Counted from the stretch's first letter, positions 34,459 to 42,649 are shown. The stretch: 51,222 nucleotides of DNA from JAFAXD01 sp035472475 (GCA_035472475.1 DATIPA010000237.1:1-51222); one strand, 5' to 3'. Notes: generated by a model not told the origin, from the letters alone. Numbers and translations: made by a program.

Positions 34459-34459
34459 A

Positions 34460-35161
34460 ATGACAGCCCGCATATTGATCATCGAGGACGAAGAACCCCT
34501 GACCCTGCTGCTGCGCTACAACCTCGAAGCCGAGGGCTACGAGGTCGACACGACGGCGCGTGGCGACGAAGGCGATCTCAAGCTCAAGGAGAGCGCGCCC
34601 GATCTGGCCGTCATCGACTGGATGCTGCCGGGACTCTCCGGAATCGAGCTTATTCGCCGTTTGCGTACCCGCCCTGAAACCCGCCAGCTGCCGGTTATCA
34701 TGCTGACCGCACGCGGGGAGGAAGGCGAACGCGTTCGCGGCCTTGCGACCGGTGCCGACGACTACATCGTCAAGCCGTTTTCGGTACCTGAGCTGCTGGC
34801 GCGCATTCGCGCGCTGTTGCGCCGGGTCAAGCCCGAACGGGTGGCCGAGGTTCTGGTCGCTGGCGACATCGAGCTTGACCGGGAGAAGAAACGGGTCTCG
34901 CGCAGCGGCCGCGAGGTTCCACTCGGACCCACCGAGTTCCGTCTGCTCGAATTTCTGATGCAAAGCCCCGGCCGCGTGTTCTCGCGCGAGCAACTGCTCA
35001 ACGGCGTTTGGGGCCGCGACATCTATATCGATGAGCGCACCGTTGACGTGCACGTCGGGCGCCTGCGCAAGGGATTGAATCGCGGGCGGGCTTCGGACCC
35101 AATCCGCACGGTGCGCGGCGCCGGTTACGCCTTCAACGACCGGTTCGGCAAAAGTGCGTAG
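34460..35161 (+). CDS. phoB: Phosphate regulon response regulator
   Basis: A 233-residue OmpR/PhoB-type regulator. The receiver domain has the acidic pocket IIEDEEP, phospho-acceptor Asp53 (VIDWMLPG), Thr in MLTARGEE and Lys in YIVKPFSVPELLAR. The C-terminal winged helix covers about residues 130-230 (LGPTEFRLLEFLMQSPGRVFSREQLL region, then DERTVDVHVGRLRK and IRTVRGAGYAF). It activates the pst operon through the PHO box. It ends the pst-pho cluster, with the gcrA gene convergent 41 bp away. Confidence 0.96.
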   Translation: MTARILIIEDEEPLTLLLRYNLEAEGYEVDTTARGDEGDLKLKESAPDLAVIDWMLPGLSGIELIRRLRTRPETRQLPVIMLTARGEEGERVRGLATGADDYIVKPFSVPELLARIRALLRRVKPERVAEVLVAGDIELDREKKRVSRSGREVPLGPTEFRLLEFLMQSPGRVFSREQLLNGVWGRDIYIDERTVDVHVGRLRKGLNRGRASDPIRTVRGAGYAFNDRFGKSA

Positions 35162-35202
35162 CGCAAGCCCGTCGGCGTAACCACGCTGGTTGCTCGAAAC
35201 CC

Positions 35203-35697
35203 CTATTCGCGCGGGGGGCGCCGGTCCCGCCGCCGATCCGCCGCCGGCTGATAGGCGATGCGCGCGTGATAGCCGCAATACGGAAAGCCTTCGACCGGCT
35301 TGCCGCCACAGAACGCGAATTCCGCGTTGCCCGGATCGCCGATCGGCCAGCGGCATTTGCTGTCGTTGAGTTCAAGCAGCGAGCAGCGTTGTCCCATCGG
35401 GACGATATTCTCGACCAGATCAGGCTCGGCCGCGAGATCGAGATCGAAGACGGCCGCGAGCGCGGTGTTGCCGCGCATCGTGGGACGGATGCGCAACATG
35501 GCGTGCGTGCGCGGCTTGCGCGCGCGCGGCGCCGAGGAACTGAGGCTCTTGGCGCGGCCAGACAGGCCAAGGCGATGGACTTTGCCGATAACGGCATTGC
35601 GGGTCACGCTGCCAAGCTCGTTGGCGATCTGGCTCGCCGAAAGCCCGTCGGCCCATAGCTTCTTCAAAAGTTCAACACGTTCGTCGGTCCACGACAT
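35203..35697 (-). CDS. gcrA: GcrA cell-cycle transcriptional regulator
   Basis: A 164-residue protein with the complete GcrA signature: N-terminal MSWTDERVELLKKLW helix-turn-helix, GLSASQIANELGSVTRNAVIGKVHRLGLSGR (residues 18-48 in several helices), a variable basic linker, then the C-terminal sigma-70-contacting part (SLLELNDSKCRWPIGDPG and FCGGKPVEGFPYCGYHARIAYQ, split by the CxG and YC-YH pairs). GcrA binds RNA polymerase holoenzyme and acts at promoters carrying CcrM-methylated GANTC. It occurs only in alphaproteobacteria, a strong taxonomic marker. It is divergent from argD; four GANTC sites lie between them. Confidence 0.97.
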   Translation of the reverse strand: MSWTDERVELLKKLWADGLSASQIANELGSVTRNAVIGKVHRLGLSGRAKSLSSSAPRARKPRTHAMLRIRPTMRGNTALAAVFDLDLAAEPDLVENIVPMGQRCSLLELNDSKCRWPIGDPGNAEFAFCGGKPVEGFPYCGYHARIAYQPAADRRRDRRPPRE

Positions 35698-35906
35698 GCT
35701 TTGCTTCCTTCTTCAGACCGCCACCTCTGAATTCGTTGCTCGGCGCGTTTCAACGCGACGACGCCGCGGGGGTTGCCGCATGCGTCGACTCCAGCTGGAC
35801 CGCTCCAGGGACCCCGAACAGAATCCACCCTCGCCGACGGGCGGCCACCTGGCCGAGCCACCGGGTCGTCTGACGCCTGACGCAACTCTTAGAAGGTCGG
35901 TTGCCG

Positions 35907-35922
35907 ACACGATATATCGTGT
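35907..35922. promoter_or_regulatory. Perfect 16-bp palindrome, probable operator
   Basis: ACACGATATATCGTGT is perfectly self-complementary. It lies 210 bp before the gcrA start and 232 bp before argD. Its TATATC core could overlap a -10 element toward gcrA, so a dimeric repressor site is plausible. I do not recognise the cognate regulator. Confidence 0.5.
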
Positions 35923-36052
35923 TCTGACCGTCCAAACCTACAATATGCGGAGACTCCCGTGCAAGAGTCCGCGTAGGTACAGTCCACATATTCATCCGTT
36001 ATCCGCAGAAAACCCGCGTAGCCGGGCAATTCGATGGCATTGATCTGCCGTG

Positions 36053-36080
36053 TTGACACCGCGAGGCCCCGATTTAGAAT
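36053..36080 (+). promoter_or_regulatory. Sigma-70-type promoter for argD-argF-hslO
   Basis: TTGACA (36053-36058, perfect consensus), a 16-nt spacer, and TAGAAT (36075-36080, 5 of 6). It is the best promoter-like match I noticed in the window. Transcription would start near 36087, about 67 nt before the argD GTG. Confidence 0.7.
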
Positions 36081-36087
36081 GCCTTTC

Positions 36088-36109
36088 GTGCCGCCCGGAG
36101 AGGCGGCAC
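36088..36109 (+). other. Stem-loop at the predicted 5' end of the argD transcript
   Basis: GTGCCGCC (36088-36095) pairs perfectly with GGCGGCAC (36102-36109) around a 6-nt loop, then ATTTCATTTT follows. Placed at about +2 of the predicted transcript it could protect the 5' end; with the T-rich sequence behind it, it also resembles a weak terminator or attenuator. Confidence 0.55.
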
Positions 36110-36153
36110 ATTTCATTTTCCGCCGCATTCCACTCGAACGGACGAGCACAACC

Positions 36154-37365
36154 GTGACCACGCACCTATTGCCGACCTATGCCCGGCCTGATCTCGCGTT
36201 CGAGCGGGGCGAAGGCGCCTGGCTCATCTCGACGGCCAACGAACGCTACCTCGATTTCTCCGGCGGCGTCGCCGTCAACGTCCTGGGGCACGCACATCCG
36301 CGTCTCCTGGCGGCGCTGAACGAGCAAGCCCAGAAGGTCTGGCACGTCTCCAACCTCTACCGCGTGCCCGAAGCCGAGCACCTGGCCGAGCGGTTGTGCG
36401 CGATCTCGTTCGCCGATCTGGTGTTCTTTTGCAATTCCGGTGCTGAAGCGATGGAGTGCTCCATCAAGGTGGCGCGCAAACATCACGCCGCATCCGGCCA
36501 CCCGGAGCGCTATCGTATCATTGCGTTCGAGGGCGCATTCCACGGCCGCACGCTGGCGACGCTTGCGGCTGCCGGCAACAAAAAGTACCTCGATGGCTTT
36601 GGCCCGGTAGCCGAGGGGTTCGACCACATCGCGTTCGGCGACCTCGAGGCGGTCAAGCGCACCATCGGGCCAGCCACGGCCGCGATCCTGATCGAACCGA
36701 TCATGGGCGAAGGCGGCGTGCGGGTCATCCCCAATCAGTTCCTGCAAAGCCTGCGCAAGCTTTGCGACGAGCACGGCCTGCTGTTGATGTTCGACGAGGT
36801 GCAGACCGGTGTCGGGCGCACCGGCCATTTCTTTGCCTACGAGCGCACCGGCGTGAAACCCGACATCCTGGCGCTCGCCAAGGGGCTGGGCGGCGGGTTC
36901 CCGGTCGGCGCCTGTCTCGCCACGGCGGAGGCCGGGAAGGGCATGACGCCGGGCACGCACGGCTCGACATTCGGCGGCAATCCGCTGGCGATGGCGGTCG
37001 GCAATGCGGTCCTCGACGTTCTGCTCGCACCCGGATTCCTCGAGGGGGTGCGCAAGAAGGCACTGCTGCTCAAGCAACGGCTTGCCGAAGTGCACGATCG
37101 GCACGGCGACGTCATCGCGGAAGTCCGTGGTGATGGGCTGCTGCTGGGCCTGCGCGCCAACGTCCCCAACGGCGACCTGGTCGACGCGTTGCGCGCCGAG
37201 CACGTGCTGGCAGTCGCCGCCGGCGATAACGTCGTTCGACTGCTGCCGCCATTGGTGATCAGCGAAAGCGAGATTGCGGAAGGAATGGAGCGGCTCGACC
37301 GCGCAGCCAGCGCGATCGAGCGGTCACTCAAGAACAAGCAGAAACTATCAGGAGCCGCCGGGTGA
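36154..37365 (+). CDS. argD: Acetylornithine aminotransferase
   Basis: A 403-residue class III PLP aminotransferase that converts N-acetylglutamate semialdehyde to N-acetylornithine in arginine synthesis. Visible motifs: FCNSGAEAMECSIKVARKHH, FEGAFHGRTLATLAAAGNKKY, FDEVQTGVGRTGHFFAYE and Lys243 in LALAKGLGGGFPVGA, the PLP lysine. GTG at 36154 gives the standard MTTHLLPTYARPDLAFERG start; the frame is open to 36034 but that part is leader. Its stop overlaps the argF start by 4 nt (GTGA). The pairing with argF settles the function over other class III aminotransferases. Confidence 0.93.
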   Translation: MTTHLLPTYARPDLAFERGEGAWLISTANERYLDFSGGVAVNVLGHAHPRLLAALNEQAQKVWHVSNLYRVPEAEHLAERLCAISFADLVFFCNSGAEAMECSIKVARKHHAASGHPERYRIIAFEGAFHGRTLATLAAAGNKKYLDGFGPVAEGFDHIAFGDLEAVKRTIGPATAAILIEPIMGEGGVRVIPNQFLQSLRKLCDEHGLLLMFDEVQTGVGRTGHFFAYERTGVKPDILALAKGLGGGFPVGACLATAEAGKGMTPGTHGSTFGGNPLAMAVGNAVLDVLLAPGFLEGVRKKALLLKQRLAEVHDRHGDVIAEVRGDGLLLGLRANVPNGDLVDALRAEHVLAVAAGDNVVRLLPPLVISESEIAEGMERLDRAASAIERSLKNKQKLSGAAG

Positions 37366-38288
37366 ACGGCCAGATTCGCCATTTCCTGGATCTCATCGAC
37401 ATCGCGCCCGGTGAACTGCGCGGCATGATCGACGCGAGCCGAGCCATGAAGCGTGAGCGCCCGCATGTCGGTTCGGGTGGTCCGCTGGGCGGCAAAGTGC
37501 TGGCCATGATCTTCGACAAGCCGTCGACCCGCACCCGGGTTTCATTCGATGTGGCGATCCGCCAGCTTGGCGGCGACGCGATCGCCTTGACCGGACAGGA
37601 AATGCAGCTTGGCCGCGGCGAAACCATCGCCGACACCGCGCGCGTCCTGTCGCGCTACGTCGATGCGATCGTGATCCGCATTCTCGACCATGAGATGCTG
37701 CTGGAATTGGCGCATTCCGCGACCGTGCCAGTGATCAATGCGCTGACGCGGCGGTCGCATCCCTGCCAGATCATGGCCGATCTGATGACGTTCGAGGAAC
37801 ACCACGGACCGATCCGCGGCAAGACGGTGGCCTGGAGCGGAGCATCCAACAATGTGCTCGCCTCGTGGATGCACGCGGCCGAACGGTTTGCCTTCCAGCT
37901 CAATGTGGCGACGCCGCCGGAGTTCGCGCCCGGCAAGGTATTGACCGATTGGGTCCGTTCCTCGAGCGCAGCCATCCGCCTCGGAGACGACCCTGAGGCG
38001 GCCGTGCGCAACGCGGACTGCGTCGTCACGGATACGTGGGTATCGATGGGCGACAAGGATGGTGCCAGTCGCCACAATCTGTTGAAGCCCTACCAGGTCA
38101 ACGCCCGGCTGATGGCGCTCGCCAAGCCGGACGCATTGTTCATGCACTGCCTTCCGGCGCACCGGGGTGAAGAAGTCACCGACGAGGTGATCGACGGTCC
38201 GCAGTCGGTCGTGTTCGACGAGGCCGAGAACCGCCTGCATGCACAGAAGGGCATTCTCACCTGGTGCTTGCGAGCTAACGCGCCATGA
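37362..38288 (+). CDS. argF: Ornithine carbamoyltransferase
   Basis: A 308-residue enzyme that makes citrulline from ornithine and carbamoyl phosphate. The carbamoyl-phosphate loop is KPSTRTRVSFD (about residues 50-60), with HPCQIMADLMT (about 130-140) and the ornithine-side motif FMHCLPAHRGEEV containing the catalytic Cys. GTG at 37362 overlaps the argD stop and has AGGAG 7 nt upstream. The gene overlaps hslO by 4 nt, so argD-argF-hslO is one coupled operon. Confidence 0.96.
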   Translation: MNGQIRHFLDLIDIAPGELRGMIDASRAMKRERPHVGSGGPLGGKVLAMIFDKPSTRTRVSFDVAIRQLGGDAIALTGQEMQLGRGETIADTARVLSRYVDAIVIRILDHEMLLELAHSATVPVINALTRRSHPCQIMADLMTFEEHHGPIRGKTVAWSGASNNVLASWMHAAERFAFQLNVATPPEFAPGKVLTDWVRSSSAAIRLGDDPEAAVRNADCVVTDTWVSMGDKDGASRHNLLKPYQVNARLMALAKPDALFMHCLPAHRGEEVTDEVIDGPQSVVFDEAENRLHAQKGILTWCLRANAP

Positions 38289-39289
38289 CGGACGTGAGCA
38301 TTCCGTCGCGCGCGCCTGCGCAGTTCGCGCGTGATGATTCAATCCTGCCGTTCGAGGTTGCGGCGCTTGATCAGCGCGGGCGCGTGGTTCGGCTCGGATC
38401 GGCGCTTGATGAAATCCTGTCGAGCCACGACTATCCCGTGCCGGTCGCAAAACTCCTCGGCGAGGCAGTGGTGCTTGCCGTTTTGTTGGGCTCGTCGCTC
38501 AAGTTTGACGGGCGTTTCATCATGCAAACCAAAACCGACGGTCCGGTGCGCATGCTGGTCGTCGACTATGTAACGCCGGGCAGCGTTCGCGCGTGCGCGC
38601 GGTTTGATGCTGACGGCGTGTCTGCCGCGATCGCCGCCGGCAAGACGGCGGCCGGCGAGCTGATGGGACGCGGTCATCTGGCGATGACGATCGACCAGGG
38701 GATCGAGATGAGCCGCTATCAGGGCCTCGTCGCTCTCGCGGGCGGCGGGCTAGAAGATGCGGCTCACGAGTATTTCTTCCGCTCGGAGCAAATCCCGACA
38801 CGGGTGCGGCTCGCGGTCGCCGAGGAGTTCTCCTCGGGCGCCGGCGGTCCGCAGCATCGCTGGCGGGCCGGCGGCATCATGCTGCAGTTCCTTCCAGCCA
38901 AGCCTGAACGCATGCGCGGGCCCGATTTCGATCCGGGCGATGCCCCCGATGGAACCAAGCCGCACCAACTGGCGGAGGACGAGGCCTGGGTCGAAGGCCG
39001 ATCCCTGATCCAGACGGTGACCGATATCGAGCTGATCGATCCCGAGCTGTCGAGTGAGCGGCTACTCTATCGGCTGTTTCACGAACGCGGGGTGCGCGTG
39101 TTCAGCACCCAACCGGTGCAATCAAAATGCTCGTGCTCACGCGCAAGCGTCAAAGCGATGCTTGAGAGTTTCCCTCAGGAGGACCGCGACCACATGGTCG
39201 AGAATGGCGCGATTTCGGTGACCTGCGAGTTCTGCAGCTCGAAATACGTGTTTGCGCCCGAGGACGTCGGGGCGCACCGGCTCAATTAG
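38285..39289 (+). CDS. hslO: Hsp33 redox-regulated chaperone
   Basis: A 334-residue holdase activated by oxidation. The zinc-binding redox switch is complete at the C-terminus: Cys282-x-Cys284 (KCSCSR) and Cys314-x-x-Cys317 (TCEFCSSKY). The N-terminal domain shows GRFIMQTKTDGPVRMLVVDY and GHLAMTID. The gene starts in a 4-nt overlap with argF, a conserved arrangement in rhizobia without an obvious metabolic reason. It ends 14 bp from the convergent apaG. Confidence 0.96.
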   Translation: MTDVSIPSRAPAQFARDDSILPFEVAALDQRGRVVRLGSALDEILSSHDYPVPVAKLLGEAVVLAVLLGSSLKFDGRFIMQTKTDGPVRMLVVDYVTPGSVRACARFDADGVSAAIAAGKTAAGELMGRGHLAMTIDQGIEMSRYQGLVALAGGGLEDAAHEYFFRSEQIPTRVRLAVAEEFSSGAGGPQHRWRAGGIMLQFLPAKPERMRGPDFDPGDAPDGTKPHQLAEDEAWVEGRSLIQTVTDIELIDPELSSERLLYRLFHERGVRVFSTQPVQSKCSCSRASVKAMLESFPQEDRDHMVENGAISVTCEFCSSKYVFAPEDVGAHRLN

Positions 39290-39303
39290 GTGCAGCGGCT
39301 CAA

Positions 39304-39696
39304 TCAATTGATCGTTCGTTTGCCGTCTGGACTATCGAGCGAGAACGCCGGAACGTCGATGTTGAACCGCTCGCCGCTTCGGCTCACCATGCCGTAGGTA
39401 CCGACCATGAAGCCAGAGGGCGTCGGCAGCGGTACTCCGCTGGTGTATTCGAACGAAGCGCCGGGCTCAAGCACCGGCTCCTCGCCGACGACTCCGGCGC
39501 CGCGGACTTCCTGAACGCGTCCGAAAGCGTCGGTAATCCGCCAATGGCGCGTCTTGAGCTGCACGGTTTCCTGGCTGCGATTGTTGATTTCGACCGTGTA
39601 ACTCCAGAAGAAATAGTTCTTTTCGTGAGAGGACCGTTCGGGCAAAAAACGGGGCGTCACCGTTACTTCGATGTTATGGGTGACTGTCCGGTACAT
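39304..39696 (-). CDS. apaG: ApaG domain protein (Co2+/Mg2+ efflux protein)
   Basis: A 130-residue immunoglobulin-like beta protein matching ApaG along its length: MYRTVTHNIEVTVTPRFLPE, FFWSYTVEINNRSQETVQL, RHWRITDAFGRVQEVRGAGVVGE, then YTSGVPLPTPSGFMVGTYGM. The role is loosely defined (linked to metal resistance and Ap4A metabolism in enterics). The MYRTVT start at 39696 is typical for rhizobia. An ATG for opgC on the other strand at 39695 overlaps this start codon, so the two genes are head to head with no gap. Confidence 0.93.
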   Translation of the reverse strand: MYRTVTHNIEVTVTPRFLPERSSHEKNYFFWSYTVEINNRSQETVQLKTRHWRITDAFGRVQEVRGAGVVGEEPVLEPGASFEYTSGVPLPTPSGFMVGTYGMVSRSGERFNIDVPAFSLDSPDGKRTIN

Positions 39697-39709
39697 GGCG
39701 CGAAATCCA

Positions 39710-40966
39710 ATGGTTGATGTATCGGCGAACAAGCAAGCTTACCGCGACGGCGGCGTTCCCGCACCCGCCGGCATCAGCGCGCCAGTATCCCATGATTTGG
39801 CGACCCCGAGGAGTCGTACGGTCCCGGTCGAACGCGACCTCAGGCTCGATCTGTTTCGCGGCATCGCGCTTTGGCTGATCTTTCTCGATCACATCCCGTC
39901 CAACATCGTCAGCTGGATCACCATCCGCAACTACGGGTTCAGCGATGCAACCGAAATTTTCGTGTTCATTTCCGGCTACACGGCGGCGTTCGTGTACGGG
40001 CGCGCGATGCGCGAGCGCGGGGTTGTGGTGGCGGGCGCGCGCATTCTCAAACGCGCCTGGCAGGTCTACGTCGCGCATATCTTTCTGTTCGTGATCTACC
40101 TGGCGGAGATCGCCTATGTGTCGCGCAGCTTCGAAAACCCGCTATTCGCGGAGGAAATGGGCATTTTCGACTTCCTGCATCAACCGGACGTGACGCTTTA
40201 TGAAGCCCTGCTGCTCAAGTTCAAGCCGGCCAACATGGACGTGTTGCCGCTCTACATTGTGTTGTTGACCACGTTTCCGCTGTTCCTGTGGGTGCTGTTG
40301 CGTCAACCAACGCTCGCGCTCGCCACCTCGCTCCTCGTCTACATTGCGGCGCTGCAGTTCGATATCAACCTGCCCGCCTATCCCGAAGGAACCTGGGCGT
40401 TCAATCCGTTTGCGTGGCAGTTGCTGTTCGCGTTCGGCGCCTGGTGCGCGATCGGCGGCGCCGAACGTCTTCGCGGCTTCATGCGCTCGCGCATCGTGCT
40501 TGGATTGGCCGTCGCGTACCTGGTATTCGCGTTCCTGATCGTGATGACCTGGTATTTCCCGCGCACCGGCTATCTCGTGCCGAGATGGCTGTCGGATTGG
40601 ATGTATCCGATCGACAAGACCAATCTTGACGTTCTGCGGTTTGTGCATTTCCTCTCGCTGGCCGTCATTACGGTCCGGTTTGTTCCGCGCGACTGGCCGG
40701 TGCTTAAGAGCCACTGGCTACGACCAGCGATCATCTGCGGGCAGCATTCCCTGGAAGTCTTCTGCCTCGGCGTGTTTCTGGCGTTCGCGGCGCATTTTTT
40801 CATGGTTCAGGTCTCCGAATCCATCACCGCCCAGATCCTCGCCAGCGCAATTGGCATTGTCCTTATGGTTGCAGTCGCATGGCTGTTGACGTGGTATAAA
40901 AATATCGAAGGACGGAGCTCGGGATCCCGCCCGCCGGATGCCGACCTCGCGGGAGGCGAGGCATGA
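39710..40966 (+). CDS. opgC: OpgC family acyltransferase-like membrane protein
   Basis: A 418-residue protein with about ten membrane helices, of the OpgC family, which succinylates osmoregulated periplasmic glucans in Rhodobacter. The first helix carries the signature RDLRLDLFRGIALWLIFLDHIPSN, with the conserved Arg, Asp and His expected of this acyltransferase superfamily, then FGFSDATEIFVFISGYTAAFVYG-like sequence (split: YGFSDATE and ISGYTAA). The start is uncertain: ATG at 39710 avoids overlap with apaG, while 39695 and 39671 are alternatives; none has a good ribosome site. Its stop overlaps an SGNH-like gene by 4 nt, which suggests a joint role in periplasmic acyl decoration. Confidence 0.88.
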   Translation: MVDVSANKQAYRDGGVPAPAGISAPVSHDLATPRSRTVPVERDLRLDLFRGIALWLIFLDHIPSNIVSWITIRNYGFSDATEIFVFISGYTAAFVYGRAMRERGVVVAGARILKRAWQVYVAHIFLFVIYLAEIAYVSRSFENPLFAEEMGIFDFLHQPDVTLYEALLLKFKPANMDVLPLYIVLLTTFPLFLWVLLRQPTLALATSLLVYIAALQFDINLPAYPEGTWAFNPFAWQLLFAFGAWCAIGGAERLRGFMRSRIVLGLAVAYLVFAFLIVMTWYFPRTGYLVPRWLSDWMYPIDKTNLDVLRFVHFLSLAVITVRFVPRDWPVLKSHWLRPAIICGQHSLEVFCLGVFLAFAAHFFMVQVSESITAQILASAIGIVLMVAVAWLLTWYKNIEGRSSGSRPPDADLAGGEA

Positions 40967-41715
40967 GAGCGCTAGCGATCGCACTTATCGGTGCGCTGTT
41001 GGGCACGTCCGGAGCCTTTGCGCAGACGCATGAGGAGTGTGCGGTTGCGGCGCACCTTGTCCCCGCAGACTATCCGCTGCCACGGGTTGCGACCGCCATC
41101 GCCAACAAACAGCTCAACATCGTGGTGGTGGGGACGCTATCGAGCCTGCTGGCGGGGCCCGCCGGCAAACAGGAAGCCTATCCGTCGCGATTGGAGGCCG
41201 CCCTCAGCAAGCAGCTGCCGGGCGTCACCGTCAAGGTCATCACCCACGCCAAGCCGCGCACAACCGCAGAGGACATGGAAAAGGAGATCGGGCATATCGT
41301 CAGCACCGACAAGCCGGCGTTGGTGATCTGGCAAACCGGGACGGTCGATGCGATTCGCCGCGTCGATACGGAAACATTCAGATCCGCAATCGAGGACGGC
41401 ATTGAAGCTATGCAGGCCGGAAACAGCGACGTCATTCTGATGAACCCGCAGTACAGTCCCCGGACGGAATCAATGATCGGGGTGCTACCGTATGCGGAGG
41501 CCATGCGCTTCGTTGCACTGCAACACGAGGTGCCCTTGTTCGACCGGTTCGCTGTGATGCGGCAATGGGTCGAACTCGGCACCTTCGATCTGGTCGAGGC
41601 AACGAAAAAAATTGATACAGCGGAACAGGTTCACCAGTGCATCGCGGAGCTGTTGGCAGATCTGATTGTGAAAGCTGCCAAAATGACAGGGCCGGCGACG
41701 CCCGACCAACATTAA
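40963..41715 (+). CDS. SGNH-hydrolase-like exported protein with degenerate active site
   Basis: A 250-residue secreted protein (signal peptide ends GAFAQ). It aligns with the next gene: LNIVVVGTLSSLLAG with VKIVAIGSSSTAGAG, YPSRLEAAL with YPSRLAAEL, LVIWQTGTVDAIR with LVIWQLGTNAALR, and RFAVMRQWVE with RFAVMRHWHE. The catalytic positions differ: the nucleophile Ser is Leu59, the GTN Asn is Val, and the DGLH motif is missing. It is therefore probably not an esterase but a binding or regulatory partner. The start overlaps opgC by 4 nt (ATGA), so it is made with OpgC. Confidence 0.78.
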   Translation: MRALAIALIGALLGTSGAFAQTHEECAVAAHLVPADYPLPRVATAIANKQLNIVVVGTLSSLLAGPAGKQEAYPSRLEAALSKQLPGVTVKVITHAKPRTTAEDMEKEIGHIVSTDKPALVIWQTGTVDAIRRVDTETFRSAIEDGIEAMQAGNSDVILMNPQYSPRTESMIGVLPYAEAMRFVALQHEVPLFDRFAVMRQWVELGTFDLVEATKKIDTAEQVHQCIAELLADLIVKAAKMTGPATPDQH

Positions 41716-41824
41716 TAAAAATAAAAGGTAGCATATTGCGCCGCACCGCTGATAGAACCGCCATATTAAAAAAACGAGAGTGCTCGGACCGACAGCCGAG
41801 CCGCACGACGGGACGCCGACAACG

Positions 41825-42649
41825 ATGGGACAAGGATACCGGGGGGCGAGCTGCACCGCCGCCCTCCTCTCAGCTCTGTTTTTTTGTGTAACGCCGGCTT
41901 TGGCCGCGGCCGACGAGCCGACGACCTGCGACGGGCCGACTGATCTCGTGCGCCTTGAACGGCCGCTGGTCCACGTCGGTTCGCGGTTGGCGGCGCATGA
42001 GCCGGTGAAGATCGTCGCCATCGGATCATCGTCGACCGCTGGCGCGGGCGCGAGCTCGTCCAATGCATCCTACCCGAGCCGGCTCGCGGCCGAGCTCAAC
42101 AGGCTCTATCCGGACGTGCCGGTCATCGTCCTCAATCGCGGGGTGAACGGACAGGACGCCGCCGAGATGCTGACGCGTTTCCGGCAGGATGTCATCGACG
42201 AGAAGCCGGATCTGGTGATCTGGCAGCTCGGCACCAACGCGGCCCTGCGTGATCTGCCGATCGAGGAGATCGGCAAACTAATCCGTGAAGGCATCCAGGA
42301 GATCAAGGACACCGGATCGGACGTGTTGCTGGTCGATCCTCAGTTTGCTCCTAAAGTGATCGCCAAACCCGAAGCGGAGGGAATGGTGCAGCTGATCGCC
42401 ACGACCGCGAGCAGCAACAAGGTCAACATCTTTCGCCGTTTCGCGGTCATGCGACATTGGCATGAGCGCCGCGGCATGGCGTTTGACACATTCACGTCGC
42501 CTGACGGCTTGCACATGAATGATTGGGGGTATGGCTGCTGGGCCAAACTCCTGTGCACCGCCATCTCGGATGCAGCCAAGCGCGCCATTACGTCCGCCCA
42601 GGTGTCGCCCGCGGTGGTCCGCCCCAACAACAGGCCGGCGACGCAATAA
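41825..42649 (+). CDS. SGNH/GDSL-type periplasmic hydrolase
   Basis: A 274-residue exported enzyme (signal peptide ends TPALAA). The SGNH blocks are complete: nucleophile Ser69 in IGSSSTAG, the Gly in LNRGVNGQDA, Asn in WQLGTNAA and the Asp/His pair in SPDGLHMNDWGY. It would remove or transfer an O-acyl group on a periplasmic glycan, which fits its place behind opgC. ATG at 41825 is chosen for its signal peptide; the frame is open to 41780. It is paralogous to the inactive-looking protein just upstream. A 109-bp AT-rich gap (41716-41824) separates them and may hold a separate promoter. Confidence 0.87.
   Translation: MGQGYRGASCTAALLSALFFCVTPALAAADEPTTCDGPTDLVRLERPLVHVGSRLAAHEPVKIVAIGSSSTAGAGASSSNASYPSRLAAELNRLYPDVPVIVLNRGVNGQDAAEMLTRFRQDVIDEKPDLVIWQLGTNAALRDLPIEEIGKLIREGIQEIKDTGSDVLLVDPQFAPKVIAKPEAEGMVQLIATTASSNKVNIFRRFAVMRHWHERRGMAFDTFTSPDGLHMNDWGYGCWAKLLCTAISDAAKRAITSAQVSPAVVRPNNRPATQ

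Larger units (their letters stand above)
35698..36153. other. gcrA-argD intergenic region with GANTC cluster
   Basis: This 456-bp divergent region has no gene. It holds four GANTC sites (35787-35791, 35821-35825, 35952-35956, 35965-35969), a perfect 16-bp palindrome (35907-35922), a strong promoter toward argD (36053-36080) and a leader hairpin (36088-36109). GANTC is the CcrM methylation site and the GcrA recognition context. No clear promoter toward gcrA is visible. Confidence 0.6.

Noticed and set aside
33743..35356. Minus-strand open frame of about 537 codons
   Set aside because: It is antisense to phoU, phoB and part of gcrA, all well-conserved genes, and its translation is low-complexity without motifs.
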